Shown here: positions 8,313 to 17,854 of the stretch, piece after piece
Numbering within the stretch: the stretch's first letter is position 1
How the letters are laid out: each line of letters starts with the position of its first letter
Origin: Cytobacillus solani
Lineage (GTDB): Bacteria; Bacillota; Bacilli; Bacillales; Cytobacillaceae
Assembly: GCF_001420595.1 (NCBI RefSeq)
Contig: NZ_LJIX01000006.1
Coordinates: 2,279,058-2,343,057 of the forward strand
Length of the DNA stretch: 64,000 bases
Reading direction: 5' to 3'
Notes under the pieces: model-generated
The model's database searches: none
What the model saw: the letters and a program-made list of their open reading frames with translations, nothing else
What the model was told of the DNA's origin: nothing
Made by a program: the position numbers and the translations under genes

Positions 8313-9314
8313 ATGAAAAGATTAAAATTAGCGATGGTTTTAGGTATTTCTTCTATAGCCCTGCTTACTGCTTGTCAATCTAATCAGGGCACAATCGAAA
8401 ATTCTTCAATTGGAAAAGCAGCAAATGCAGAGGAAACGAAAGCGAATGTAGACCAAGATGTAAAAAATGAAAACCAGCTGCAAGAAGATCGTATGACTAA
8501 AGGTCAGGAAATGAGTCAGATTCTTGGCAGTACAGATTGGCAAGGAACAAAAGTATATGACAAAGATAATAATAATTTAACGACTGAGAATGCTAATTTC
8601 ATTGGACTCGCAAAATACGATGAAACGACAGGGCATTATGAGTTTTTTGATGCTAAAACAGGTGAAAGCCGCGGGGATAAAGGGACATTCTTTATTACTA
8701 ATGATGGTGAAATGAGAATTCTAATTTCAGAATCAAAGAACTACCAAGCGGTTGTTGACATGATAGAACTAAATAATGAAGTGTTTACTTATAAAAGAAT
8801 GGGGAAAGATGCGAATGGCAACGATGTAGAAGTATTCGTTGAACATGTCCCTTACAAAGAAAAGGAGCTAGCTTTTACCGATCCTGATAAGATATTGGAC
8901 AATACAACAGGAGATATTGTTAAAGAGGTAGCTGGTGATAAGGTTTTAGGAAGTACTCTATGGCATGGTACACTTGTCTTAGATGAAGATGGCAATAATG
9001 TAACAGAATATAATTCAAATTTTATAAGTCTAGCAAAATTTGATGATAAGACGAATAAATATGAGTTCTTTAATGCGGAAACAGGTGAAAGCCGTGGGGA
9101 TTATGGGTACTTTGCTGTTGTACATGAAAATAAAATAAGGGCACATGTTTCAATTGGAAATAATAAGTATGGTGCAGCTCTCGAAATTACAGAGATGAAT
9201 AATAATAAATTTACTTATAAAAGAACTGGCAAAGACCAAGATGGGAATGATATAACTGTATTTGTAGAGCATGAACCTTATAACGGTGACCTAAAACCAG
9301 AATTTACACATTAA
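8313..9314 (+). CDS. Lipoprotein with two tandem DUF4822 domains
   Basis: A 333-residue lipoprotein. The start at 8313 (MKRLKLAMVLGISS) is preceded by GGAGGAAGG, and the lipobox is LLTAC. After a charged linker come two copies of the same roughly 115-residue domain. Each starts with LGST.W.GT, contains NFI.LAK.D..T..YEFF and TGESRGD, and ends in TYKR.GKD..GND and VFVEH.PY. This is the DUF4822 pattern, normally seen as a repeated unit in Gram-positive surface proteins. The function is unknown. It is followed by a terminator and stands alone upstream of a two-component system. Confidence 0.85.
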   Translation: MKRLKLAMVLGISSIALLTACQSNQGTIENSSIGKAANAEETKANVDQDVKNENQLQEDRMTKGQEMSQILGSTDWQGTKVYDKDNNNLTTENANFIGLAKYDETTGHYEFFDAKTGESRGDKGTFFITNDGEMRILISESKNYQAVVDMIELNNEVFTYKRMGKDANGNDVEVFVEHVPYKEKELAFTDPDKILDNTTGDIVKEVAGDKVLGSTLWHGTLVLDEDGNNVTEYNSNFISLAKFDDKTNKYEFFNAETGESRGDYGYFAVVHENKIRAHVSIGNNKYGAALEITEMNNNKFTYKRTGKDQDGNDITVFVEHEPYNGDLKPEFTH

Positions 9315-9346
9315 GACATATTAAATATGATTAGTCTGAGTTAAAA

Positions 9347-9381
9347 AGGGAATGGTGAAGACCATTCCCTCAGCTGTTTTT
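9347..9381 (+). terminator. Terminator after DUF4822 lipoprotein
   Basis: An AGGGAATGGT/ACCATTCCCT stem is followed by CAGCTGTTTTTT. Confidence 0.85.
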
Positions 9382-9559
9382 TAATTCATTTTCTCAACCG
9401 GCTATTTTACATATGTGTCGGTAGGCATTTGGATACAAAGCATGTTAAATTCAATCAGAATGGCAGTATTAAAAATGTATATGTAAAATTATGGAGCAAT
9501 CAGTTTGTAAAGTGTGATTACATACTCAAAACGAAAGGCGATTTATAGGATGATTGATC

Positions 9560-11020
9560 ATGTCAATTAAAACAAGGTTTTTGTTGTCGTATATTGGAGT
9601 AATTATTATATCAATAGGATTATTGTTGGCCGCTACTTTTTTAATCATATTTTCGATAACTGGGGATATAAAATCAATCGAGCATTTTTACAAAAATACG
9701 TATGTTCAAAAACCTTTAACTGCTGCAGAAGAAAATGCGTTCCTCGATTTAAAACTATTGGCAAAGCATAGCCCTGAGAAATTACTGGATCAAGAGGTAA
9801 TTGAGCAAATTAATCAAATAGGTATAAGCATTATTGTTAGAAAGAACGCTAAAATCACGTATATATCACCTTCCTATCGCGGGAACAATTTACAAAATGA
9901 ACTCCCTCCTTTTGAAGAAACCAATATCAATACGAGAGATACAATAAAAGTAGGAAGCCTTTTTTTTACCTATGTAAAGTTTGATTTTCGTTTTTCCGAT
10001 GATGAGAAAGGGAGTATTTTTGTACTAAGAAAAGTAAGTTCCTATGCAGAGTTGTCAAAGGAATTATTTCCAATTTTATTAGGTTCGTTGCTCCTCCTTT
10101 TTATTATGATGATTGGAATATTGAATTATTTGGTCTCAAGAAGCATTATTAAGCCCATATCTGTTCTTAGAAAAGGTGCCGAACGGATAAAGTCTGGAGA
10201 TTTAAACTTTCAAATTGTTACTTCTTCAAAGAATGAAATTGGACAGTTGAATCAAGCTTTTGAAGAAATGAGAATCAAATTAAAAGAATCTGTAGATCTC
10301 CAGATACAATACGAAGAAAATAGAAAAGAATTATTGTCTAATATATCTCACGATCTAAAGACTCCGATTACATCTATAATTGGGTATGTTGAGGGGATTA
10401 AAGATGGAGTAGCAAACACACAGGAAAAAATGAACAAATATTTGAATACCGTATATACAAAAGCTAAAGACTTAGATCTATTAATTGATGAACTATTTTT
10501 ATTTTCTAAATTAGATCTTCAAAAAGAGCAGTTTTCATTTGAGAAGGTAGAACTAACCCAATACTTAAAGGATTTTGTGGAAGAACTATCGCTTGATCTA
10601 GTTCAGCAGGGTATCCTTTTAGAAATAAGCCCTGGATTAAAACCAGTCTATGTTATAGCTGATAGAGAAAAGTTAAAACGAGTGATATCGAACTTAATAA
10701 ATAATAGTATTAAAAATATGAATAAAGATGAAAAACATATTTGTATTTCATTACATGAAAGATCCAATGATTTAATTATTCAAGTGATAGATAATGGGAG
10801 CGGGATTAAACCAGAAGCCTTGCCTTATATTTTTAATCGCTTTTACCGCGCAGAGCAGTCGAGGAACTCTCAAACGGGTGGAAGCGGCTTAGGTTTAGCC
10901 ATTGTTAAAAAAATCATTATTGAGCACGGAGGGGAATTTTGGGCTACAAGTGAGCTTGCTAAGGGGACAAGTATCTTCTTTACATTAAATAAAGTGATAG
11001 AAATAGGTGATGAAAAGTGA
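9560..11020 (+). CDS. Sensor histidine kinase (HAMP, HisKA, HATPase_c)
   Basis: A 486-residue membrane kinase. TM1 is at about residues 6-32, followed by an extracytoplasmic loop of about 130 residues. TM2 is at about 169-193, followed by a HAMP linker. The H-box NISHDLKTPITS has the phospho-acceptor His near residue 264. The C-terminal ATPase has N, G1 (IDNGSGI), F and G2 (GGSGLGLAI) boxes. I chose ATG 9560; AGGA at 9547-9550 is its likely ribosome site. It overlaps the response regulator gene by four bases, so the two are translationally coupled. The signal is unknown. Confidence 0.92.
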   Translation: MSIKTRFLLSYIGVIIISIGLLLAATFLIIFSITGDIKSIEHFYKNTYVQKPLTAAEENAFLDLKLLAKHSPEKLLDQEVIEQINQIGISIIVRKNAKITYISPSYRGNNLQNELPPFEETNINTRDTIKVGSLFFTYVKFDFRFSDDEKGSIFVLRKVSSYAELSKELFPILLGSLLLLFIMMIGILNYLVSRSIIKPISVLRKGAERIKSGDLNFQIVTSSKNEIGQLNQAFEEMRIKLKESVDLQIQYEENRKELLSNISHDLKTPITSIIGYVEGIKDGVANTQEKMNKYLNTVYTKAKDLDLLIDELFLFSKLDLQKEQFSFEKVELTQYLKDFVEELSLDLVQQGILLEISPGLKPVYVIADREKLKRVISNLINNSIKNMNKDEKHICISLHERSNDLIIQVIDNGSGIKPEALPYIFNRFYRAEQSRNSQTGGSGLGLAIVKKIIIEHGGEFWATSELAKGTSIFFTLNKVIEIGDEK

Positions 11021-11700
11021 AAAGAATACTGCTTGTTGAGGATGAGGTAAGTATTGCAGAATTGCAAAAGGACTATTTAGAATTGAACAGTTTTAGTGTG
11101 GATATACAGCATTCTGGTGAAAGCGGACTACAGTGTGCATTACAGGAAAATTACGATTTAATTATTTTAGACATCATGCTTCCAGGTATAAGCGGGTTTG
11201 AAATTTGTCAAAAAATACGGTCTGTTAAAAACATCCCTATCCTTTTTGTATCAGCAAAAAAGGAGGATATTGATAAAATTCGAGGCCTTGGATTAGGAGC
11301 AGATGATTATATTACAAAGCCTTTTAGTCCAAGTGAACTTGTGGCAAGGGTAAAAGCCCATATAACACGTTATGAACGATTAGCAGGAGGAAATGTCACA
11401 TCTACCATTCATGTTCATGGAATGTCCATTGATAAAGTGGCACGAAAAGTTCATATAAATAATGAGCATGTATTTTTTACAACTAAGGAGTTTGATTTAT
11501 TATCATTCTTTGTCATGCATCCTAATCAAGTTTTAAGTAAAGAACAATTATTTGAAAGAGTTTGGGGTGAAGATTCAGCAGGTGATGTTTCAACAGTGAC
11601 TGTTCATATTCGGAAGATCAGGGAAAAAATCGAAAGGGATGCTGCACATCCAAAATATTTGGAAACTGTGTGGGGGGCTGGCTATCGTTTTAATGTTTAA
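11017..11700 (+). CDS. OmpR/PhoB-family response regulator
   Basis: A 227-residue partner of the preceding kinase. The receiver domain has acidic residues ED at 8-9, phospho-acceptor Asp near 52 in LIILDIMLPG, and a Lys in ITKPF. The C-terminal winged helix (residues about 130-227) ends with the ETVWGAGYRF motif of the PhoB subfamily. The GTG start overlaps the kinase stop (GTGA). AGGTGATG provides the ribosome site inside the kinase gene. Targets are unknown. Confidence 0.93.
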   Translation: MKRILLVEDEVSIAELQKDYLELNSFSVDIQHSGESGLQCALQENYDLIILDIMLPGISGFEICQKIRSVKNIPILFVSAKKEDIDKIRGLGLGADDYITKPFSPSELVARVKAHITRYERLAGGNVTSTIHVHGMSIDKVARKVHINNEHVFFTTKEFDLLSFFVMHPNQVLSKEQLFERVWGEDSAGDVSTVTVHIRKIREKIERDAAHPKYLETVWGAGYRFNV

Positions 11701-12086
11701 AATGTTCTTTTTTAATGGAAGATACATTACAAATTTTATCAATGTATAGAACCAAGCTTATTGCTGATCGTGTGAAGCAGCTAATTTATTTTTCTCCAAA
11801 CTGACAAAAAGCCTTCCTCTTAATTAGTGATTTGCATTTCCTTGAATACTGCGGCTAGAATGATGTTGTGTATAAGGAAAGAGCAAAAGAAAATAAAAGG
11901 ATAAAAAAAGATGGGAACAGAAACGTTTGTTGAATTACATTACTTAGTAAAAAAATAAATATAGTAAAAAATCCTTAAAAGGATATCAAATAGGATACCT
12001 TTATCAGATATACTTACCTATAAAATATCTAATAATAAACATGAGGATTAAAAATACTAATTAGTCAATTGTTAGGAGGAGTTTAA
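11701..12086. other. Intergenic stretch, no recognised feature
   Basis: AT-rich sequence with only very short frames. ATCCTTAAAAGGAT at about 11971 is a small palindrome. No RNA gene or remnant recognised. Confidence 0.4.
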
Positions 12087-12572
12087 TTGAAAACAGTATA
12101 TGATTTTAATGTGAAAAAGGCTGACGGCAGTGAAAAATCTTTGAGGGATTATGAAGGAAAAACTCTGCTCATTGTGAATACAGCAAGCAAGTGTGGATTT
12201 ACTCCTCAGTTTGAAGGACTTCAAAAACTATACGAAAAATATAAAGAACAGGGGCTTGAAATTTTAGGTTTTCCTTGTGATCAATTTAATAAACAAGAGT
12301 TTGATCATATAGAAGAAACACTACAGTTTTGTCAAAGAAATTACGGGGTTACTTTTCCTATATTTGCTAAAATTGATGTGAACGGAGAAAATGAACAGCC
12401 ATTATATACTTTTTTAAAGGAACAAAAGAGTGGAATTTTATTGAAAAATATTAAATGGAATTTCACAAAATTTTTGGTAGATACAAACGGACTCGTAGTT
12501 GACCGATATTCACCGACAACTGAACCTAGCAGACTAGAAGATGATATAGTAAAAAGTTTAGCAATCAGGTAA
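12087..12572 (+). CDS. Glutathione peroxidase family (thiol peroxidase)
   Basis: A 161-residue cytosolic peroxidase. The peroxidatic cysteine is C36 in NTASKCGFTPQ. The tetrad partners appear as Q66 (in PCDQFNKQE) and W124-N125 (in KWNFTKFLVD). Bacterial enzymes of this type normally use thioredoxin rather than glutathione. A TTG start is preceded by AGGAGG seven bases upstream. The length is full. It is close to B. subtilis BsaA in pattern. It stands alone, with no visible OxyR/PerR-type operator that I can defend. Confidence 0.93.
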   Translation: MKTVYDFNVKKADGSEKSLRDYEGKTLLIVNTASKCGFTPQFEGLQKLYEKYKEQGLEILGFPCDQFNKQEFDHIEETLQFCQRNYGVTFPIFAKIDVNGENEQPLYTFLKEQKSGILLKNIKWNFTKFLVDTNGLVVDRYSPTTEPSRLEDDIVKSLAIR

Positions 12573-13003
12573 CTATTGATCTTCGGAAAAACCAGAGCGC
12601 TTGTTTGTGTGTAATCTGCTAAGGCCGGAAACAAGTTAGTAGCAGGTAAAACATGCAGATAGTATGAATAAAAATTAGTTCAAGATAATCAGGTTTAGCG
12701 GTTATGAAAAAGTGAAAAGTAAATGAACAATTTTTTTGGACTGATGTTTCATTAAATTAATCACTAGATTAAGTTGTTACACTTTCGAAATTATTGTTAC
12801 ATTAAAACCAATTTTTGTATATAAAGTAAACCTTTGTATGAAAAATAGCTTCTCCATATTTAACCATAACTAATACCTTATTAGTATTCTTGGGAAACAC
12901 AGGGATATTTAATAAAATACCATATTTTGGAGCATGAATAACATTATTACATCTGTTAGCCTACTAATATATCATTCTATGAGGAAAATAGGAGGCTAAT
13001 AAG
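12573..13003. other. Intergenic stretch, no recognised feature
   Basis: AT-rich DNA without a supported frame or repeat. It should contain the promoter for the LysM/SleB hydrolase. Confidence 0.4.
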
Positions 13004-13600
13004 ATGAATAAGTTTAAGAAACTAATGATTGTACCAGCTCTAGCCGTTTCACTATTTGGTTTTAGCTCACAATCAGATGCAGCAACAAATATTCACCAAG
13101 TACATAAAGGCGAAACTTATTGGACCATTGCGAACAATTATGGGGTTCCTGTGGCCAGCTTAATGAAAGCAAATAACAAATCTAGTGATTTACTGGTGTC
13201 TGGAGAAAAACTAATTATCCCAAATACTGCAATTTCAAAAGCAGATAAGGAACTCATGGCACGTCTTGTAACTGCGGAAGCTAAGGGTGAATCCTATGCA
13301 GGAAAAGTGGCAGTTGCTACAGTGATTTTAAACAGAGTCGACAGTTCACTCTTCCCAAACACTGTAAAGGAAGTAATCTATCAAAAAGTAAGTGGGCATT
13401 ATGCATTTACACCTGTTCAAAACGGAGAAATCAATCGTCAAGCAGATGCCGCTTCCAGGAAGGCTGTAGAAGAAGCCATAGCGTTTAGAGGACAGGGAAG
13501 AGGCTCATTATATTTTTATAATCCCAAAACCTCAACGAGTAAATGGATCCTTTCCCGTCAAGTGACAATAACTATTGGTAATCATCGCTTCGCACGGTAA
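13004..13600 (+). CDS. LysM-containing cell wall hydrolase (SleB/CwlJ-like)
   Basis: A 198-residue secreted protein. A signal peptide ends near residue 27 (SDAA). One LysM domain covers about 30-75 (HQVHKGETYWTIANNYGVPV onward). The SleB-type hydrolase_2 domain is at about 80-198, with the catalytic-region motif LVTAEAKGE and the later SLYFYNP and GNHRFAR. The family includes spore-cortex lytic transglycosylases; this form, with LysM and a short linker, is common for vegetative or spore wall remodelling. AGGAGG lies before the ATG. Confidence in the family is high, but the exact role is inferred. Confidence 0.92.
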   Translation: MNKFKKLMIVPALAVSLFGFSSQSDAATNIHQVHKGETYWTIANNYGVPVASLMKANNKSSDLLVSGEKLIIPNTAISKADKELMARLVTAEAKGESYAGKVAVATVILNRVDSSLFPNTVKEVIYQKVSGHYAFTPVQNGEINRQADAASRKAVEEAIAFRGQGRGSLYFYNPKTSTSKWILSRQVTITIGNHRFAR

Positions 13601-13665
13601 TAAATAGACAACTAAATAGTATTATAACTTTCTGCGGTAATGAAGAAAGGGTTATAGCATTGTTT

Positions 13666-13701
13666 TACCTCTAATTCTTTCTAGAGGTATTCTTCTTTTT
13701 A
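13666..13701 (+). terminator. Probable terminator after the cell wall hydrolase
   Basis: A TACCTCTA/TAGAGGTA stem is followed by TTCTTCTTTTT. It lies 65 bases after the stop codon. Confidence 0.6.
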
Positions 13702-13807
13702 AAGAGATATTTTTCTACCAATAATGTAATGAAGCGCAAATTAAACTTCCTCACTTACATATATGAGTGAGAGTAAGCTGATCAATAAATCTAAATATTA
13801 AAGAATC

Positions 13808-14095
13808 AGGCTGAAAAACTTTCCATATTAGCGTAATCCCAACAGTTTCCCTTTCTAGACATACTAGCTTTCATTTTATATATTAAGAGTAGCTGTTAAT
13901 AGTTATTGAACGTGTATTGATATCCTTGATCACTATGAAGAAAGATTCCATTTACAATTCATCTTTTTATGGCTTTTTTAATCGTATCCAAGACTAGTTT
14001 GTAATCTTTGTGCCTACTAATTTAGTAGGCAACAACTTCGTTATTATATAGGTCTTTGATGGCAGATAAAAACAGTTTCTGCCCATTAAAAATTT
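13808..14095 (-). pseudogene. IS3-family (IS150-type) transposase OrfB remnant
   Basis: Reverse-strand translation gives NGQKLFLSAIKDLYNNEVVA, then ISRHKDYKLVLDTIKKAIK, then FLHSDQGYQYT, and further down MSRKGNCWDYANMESF. These are the consecutive conserved blocks of the IS3 integrase core up to the last catalytic Glu. Several in-frame stops and missing pieces interrupt them, and no ends or OrfA were found. The remnant is clearly dead. Confidence 0.82.
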
Positions 14096-14211
14096 AGATA
14101 AGTTACTCAGATAAAGGTGCGATAGTTGAATACGACATTTTTTTGTAAACTAAAAGTTTGAAGTGCCAATTAGAGATTATTAATATAATGTGAGAAAGGT
14201 TGTGAAGTTAT

Positions 14212-14885
14212 TTGAAAGGTTATAAAGCAATGCTATTTGATTTAGATGATACCTTACTTAATAGGGATAAGGCAGTAGATAAAATGTTTTTAATTATTTT
14301 AGAGAAGTGTTATGAGGGTGTTGAAAATTCAACCAAAAATGAAATGTTGCTAAAATTCAAGGAATATGATAGAAGAGGCTATGGCTATACTGATTAAACA
14401 AAAGTTTTTGAATCTTTTTTTGATGAGTTTCCACCAAAATATAATTTGCCACGAAATGACATTCAAGATTTTTGGAATACTCATTTTCCTCATTGTTTTA
14501 CTATAAACCAAAATATTATAAATATCGTAAATGCTATAAAGATGCATGTTAAAGTTGCAATTATAACAAACGGCTCAACTCACAGACAAAATGCTAAAAT
14601 AATTAACACGCATTTAAATAGTTGTTTTGATAGCATATTTATTTCTGAAGAAGTGGGATGTAGTAAACCTGACAAACGCATATTTGAATTAGCATTAAAT
14701 CAGCTTAATGTGGAACCGGAAGCCGCATTATTCGTTGGAGATGACATAGAAAAGGATATTGGTGGTTGTCAAAATGCAAATATAAAGGGCATATGGTTCA
14801 ATCCTCATATGAATAAAATGATACCGCAATAAAACCATATGCTGAGATCAATTCTTTTGATAGATTATTAAGTTATATTACATAA
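14212..14885 (+). pseudogene. HAD-family hydrolase (YjjG-like), nonsense and frameshift
   Basis: The first frame begins KGYKAMLFDLDDTLLNRDKA, the HAD motif I with its DxD pair. A TAA at 14395-14397 interrupts it in frame between GYGYTD and TKVFESFFDEFPP. Motif II (IITNGS) and the later motifs KPDKRIFE and FVGDDIEKDI follow in the same frame. Near 14815 a missing A in the AATAAAATG context shifts the C-terminus; the shifted frame gives NDTAIKPYAEINSFDRLLSY and ends at 14885. Two independent lesions make this a pseudogene unless they are read errors. The substrate class is unknown. Confidence 0.82.
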
Positions 14886-14940
14886 TAAATATAAATAATA
14901 TAATGATTATTGAAAAGAAGAAGAAAAAATAAAACTTAAT

Positions 14941-15008
14941 GCATTTGGAAACTAGCACTTACTGTTCATAAAATAAGACATTCATTTGCTACTCGTTATA
15001 ATAAACTG
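14941..15008 (+). pseudogene. Vestige of a XerS-type tyrosine recombinase
   Basis: About 70 bases read GCATTTGGA, then (after a one-base shift) LALTVHKIRHSFATRYNK. HKxRHSFATRY is the box around the second catalytic Arg of tyrosine recombinases, and AFGK..LTVHKLRHSFATRYH is typical of firmicute XerS. Nothing else of the gene remains on either side. The rest of 14886-15198 holds no other feature. Confidence 0.55.
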
Positions 15009-15198
15009 CAGAACTACTTTCTGTAGTTTTATTTATTATAGTTTGATGAATTGAATAAATGACTCGAAGCATTTAATATCTCCGTGTTTTCGAACTACTA
15101 AAATGAAATCTCCCCCAAATCTTCTCAACTAAATCTGCACACATTTTTGTAATTATAATGATATTGGGAATGAATTCCTTATATAAGGAGAAAAGAAG

Positions 15199-15936
15199 AT
15201 GTATGAATTTTTCAGTCAAATTAGCAATCTATTTACTCAACCGTTAGTCAATATTGGTTTAAGTACAAAAAGTATTCCTATTTTATCAGCATTCATACTA
15301 GGTATTGTCGGTGCTTTAGCTCCTTGCCAGTTTACAGGGAATCTAGGAGCAATTACGATATATGGAAATCAATCAGTTCAAAAAACTATAGCTTGGAAGA
15401 AAGTCCTCTTCTTTATTTCAGGAAAAATAGTAGTATTTTCCGTTCTAGGTTTTTTAGTCTGGTTATTGGGAAGTGAAATTAAAGTTTCATTTATAACTTA
15501 TTTCCCCTGGATAAGAAGGATCGTAGGTCCGATGTTTATCCTAATTGGATTCTTTATGCTTGGTCTTATTAAATTTCATAAAACATTCACTTTTGGTAGT
15601 ATACCTGAGAAATTTCAACAAAAGGGAAGTTTAGGTGCATTTTTAATGGGAGTAAGCTTTACGTTAGGATTCTGTCCAACCATGTTTACTTTATTTTTTG
15701 TTACTCTTATGCCAATGGCTTCAGCAGTAAGCTACGGTGCAATTTTACCTATTATTTTTGCAATAGGGACTTCACTTCCATTAATCATTGCTATTATTCT
15801 TATATGGTATCTAGAGTTAGGTGGGTCACTCATAAGAAGAAATGGTCGAAAGCTTGGTGTAGTAGTTCAAAAAATTGCAGGAGGATTTATGCTTATTCTA
15901 GGAATTTTCGATACTATTACTTACTGGGGGTTTTAA
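15199..15936 (+). CDS. CcdA/DsbD-like transmembrane thiol-redox transporter
   Basis: A 245-residue polytopic protein of about six membrane segments. It has the paired intramembrane cysteines of the CcdA/DsbD family, one in GALAPCQFTGNLG and one in TLGFCPTMFTLFF. Such proteins pass electrons from cytosolic thioredoxin to extracytoplasmic thiol proteins for cytochrome c maturation, metal handling or sporulation. AAGGAG lies eight bases before the ATG. It lies upstream of a His-rich beta-propeller lipoprotein and YdhK, which fits a metal-related envelope role, but that is inference. A DsbD_2/TauE-like label would also be possible. Confidence 0.75.
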   Translation: MYEFFSQISNLFTQPLVNIGLSTKSIPILSAFILGIVGALAPCQFTGNLGAITIYGNQSVQKTIAWKKVLFFISGKIVVFSVLGFLVWLLGSEIKVSFITYFPWIRRIVGPMFILIGFFMLGLIKFHKTFTFGSIPEKFQQKGSLGAFLMGVSFTLGFCPTMFTLFFVTLMPMASAVSYGAILPIIFAIGTSLPLIIAIILIWYLELGGSLIRRNGRKLGVVVQKIAGGFMLILGIFDTITYWGF

Positions 15937-16190
15937 AAGTAGACTGTTCTCTTGACTGGACTTATTATTAATTTCTAAAGAAAATAACCAAAACTCGATT
16001 CAAGTTGCGGCTTCAGCACAAGAGCAACTAGTAGCCATTTACAAGGAATGGTCAAACAAATTAAATTGGAATAACCCACAAGTTAATAAAAAATTGGAGT
16101 ATGAGAGTCTAAGTTAATTTTATATTGTTTTATTTGTTTCCTTAAAAATGGAAAAATAACAATGCTGATCTTCTGAAAAATATCAGCTTG
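15937..16190. other. Intergenic stretch with a weak chemoreceptor-like fragment
   Basis: From about 15985 one + frame reads NNQNSIQVAASAQEQLVAI, which recalls the end of the signalling helix of methyl-accepting chemotaxis proteins, then diverges and stops at about 16117. There is no start or upstream part. I treat it as a possible remnant only. Confidence 0.25.
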
Positions 16191-16222
16191 AACTCGTCAG
16201 TAATTGACGAGTTTTTTTGTTT
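16191..16222 (+). terminator. Orphan terminator-like hairpin
   Basis: An AACTCGTCA/TGACGAGTT stem is followed by TTTTTTTG. It follows the degraded stretch after the CcdA-like gene and may be the original terminator of a lost gene. Confidence 0.7.
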
Positions 16223-16445
16223 TAAAATATTTGAAATTAGGACTATTGTAAATTAGTTCTTTAAAAATCTTTGGATAAATCATTTAGCAAATTAATTAAT
16301 TTTAATAGTAAAGTTTGCAGTTTCTAGGGATTTTCACAGAACTTTACTATGTTGACATTCTTTTTTTAACTGAGTGAACTGCATCACACTTTGAAGAAAT
16401 TGCAGTCATTATTATAACAATGTCATAAAAAAAGGAGGAATAATA

Positions 16446-17630
16446 GTGAAAAAAGTAAAAATGAGTTTGATCACACTACTAATGGTTCTGGGGGTAATAC
16501 TTGCAGGTTGTAGTACAGAGTCGGATAAAAGTTCTGAACCAGTAGCAAAAGAGAATGAAGTAAATAAGTCTTCAGTGGAAACCAAAGATACAAGTGAATC
16601 AGACTTAGAAACAATCCAATATTATTTTACTGCAAATGAGGGAGGAAGTATTTCCAAAATAGAGGCAGCTACTAATAAGGTTGTAGATACAATCGATGTT
16701 GATGGAGTAGTCCATAATGTTCAGGTATCACCAGACGGAAAAATGCTAGGTGCCACAGTTATCCTAGGAGGTGGTGAGGGACATGGAGAAGAATCATATG
16801 GTGAGTCTGATGGTAATGATTCACATGGAGATTCTCACGAAAAATCAAATGGAGATAGTTCACATAACAATAATTCACATGGGGTAGGCTCAATGGGAAA
16901 AGCCCTGTTTTTTGACACTGATACAAATGAACTGTTAAATACTGTTGAAGTAGGCAGTCATCCAGCTCACTTTGTTTTCACAGAGGATGGGAAGTATGCT
17001 TTAGTAACAAATACGGAAGATAATAATGTCTCCGTTATTGATATGAAAAGCTTTACTGTAACAGACACGATTAAAACGGGAAAAGGACCACATGGTTTTA
17101 GAATTTCTGCAGATAGTCAAAAGGCATATATTGCAAATATGAGTGAAGATACTATTAGTGTTGTAAATTTAGAATTGTTGAAAGAAGAGAAAAGAATTAA
17201 GGTTGGTTCAACTCCAGTTACAACAGGCATTACATCTGATGGTAAAACGCTTGTAGCTACTTTGAATTCAGAAAATATGCTTGCAATCGTAGATGTAAAA
17301 ACTGAACAGATTGAAAAAGTAGAAGTTGGAAATGGTCCAGCACAAGTCTATATTGATGGAAACAATAAATTTGCATATGTTGCAAATCAAGGAACAGAAG
17401 AAGTTCCATCTAATTCAGTCTCTGTAGTTGACTTAGTAGAAAAAAAAGTAACAGCTACGATTGAAACAGGCAAGGGTGCTCATGGAGTTGTAACAAGCTC
17501 TGATAACAAGCGACTCTATGTGACAAATATGTTTGAAAATACGGTTACGATTATCGATACAAAACAAAATAAAGTGATTGATACAATTGAAGTCGGGGAA
17601 ATGCCTAATGGGATTAGTATCATGAACTAA
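16446..17630 (+). CDS. YncE-like beta-propeller lipoprotein with His/Asp-rich insert
   Basis: A 394-residue lipoprotein. The signal ends in the lipobox ILAGC. Repeats of about 42 residues (VDGVVHNVQVSPDGK, VGSHPAHFVFTEDGK, TGKGPHGFRISADSQ, TGKGAHGVVTSSDNK, VGEMPNGISIMN) give the YVTN/YncE seven-blade propeller. Between the first two repeats is an insert of about 35 residues rich in His, Gly, Ser and Asp, likely metal-binding. AAAGGAGG precedes the GTG start. The neighbouring CcdA-like and YdhK genes and the His-rich loop suggest envelope metal (perhaps copper) handling, which I infer rather than see. Confidence 0.82.
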   Translation: MKKVKMSLITLLMVLGVILAGCSTESDKSSEPVAKENEVNKSSVETKDTSESDLETIQYYFTANEGGSISKIEAATNKVVDTIDVDGVVHNVQVSPDGKMLGATVILGGGEGHGEESYGESDGNDSHGDSHEKSNGDSSHNNNSHGVGSMGKALFFDTDTNELLNTVEVGSHPAHFVFTEDGKYALVTNTEDNNVSVIDMKSFTVTDTIKTGKGPHGFRISADSQKAYIANMSEDTISVVNLELLKEEKRIKVGSTPVTTGITSDGKTLVATLNSENMLAIVDVKTEQIEKVEVGNGPAQVYIDGNNKFAYVANQGTEEVPSNSVSVVDLVEKKVTATIETGKGAHGVVTSSDNKRLYVTNMFENTVTIIDTKQNKVIDTIEVGEMPNGISIMN

Positions 17631-17656
17631 GGAATAAAAATATTAGATTTCTAACT

Positions 17657-17690
17657 GCCGTTACCTAATAATGGGTAACGGCTTTGTGTT
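17657..17690 (+). terminator. Terminator after the beta-propeller gene
   Basis: A perfect GCCGTTACC/GGTAACGGC stem is followed by TTTGTGTTT. Confidence 0.82.
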
Positions 17691-17854
17691 TAGAGGAAAC
17701 GCATTAAGAGTGTTTTACAAGCCTACCTACTAATCATTTTTGTACAAATTTTCCGTATACGTATTGTAATCTATATTAAAGTAGTTCCAAAAAGAGCTTA
17801 ATTGCAGATCTATTATTGTGGGAAAATCCGTAATCGATTATTAGCGCAAGAATT

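Noticed and set aside
15985-16117. Chemoreceptor signalling-helix remnant
   Set aside because: Similarity is limited to about 20 residues and ends abruptly, so only listed as a weak possibility.
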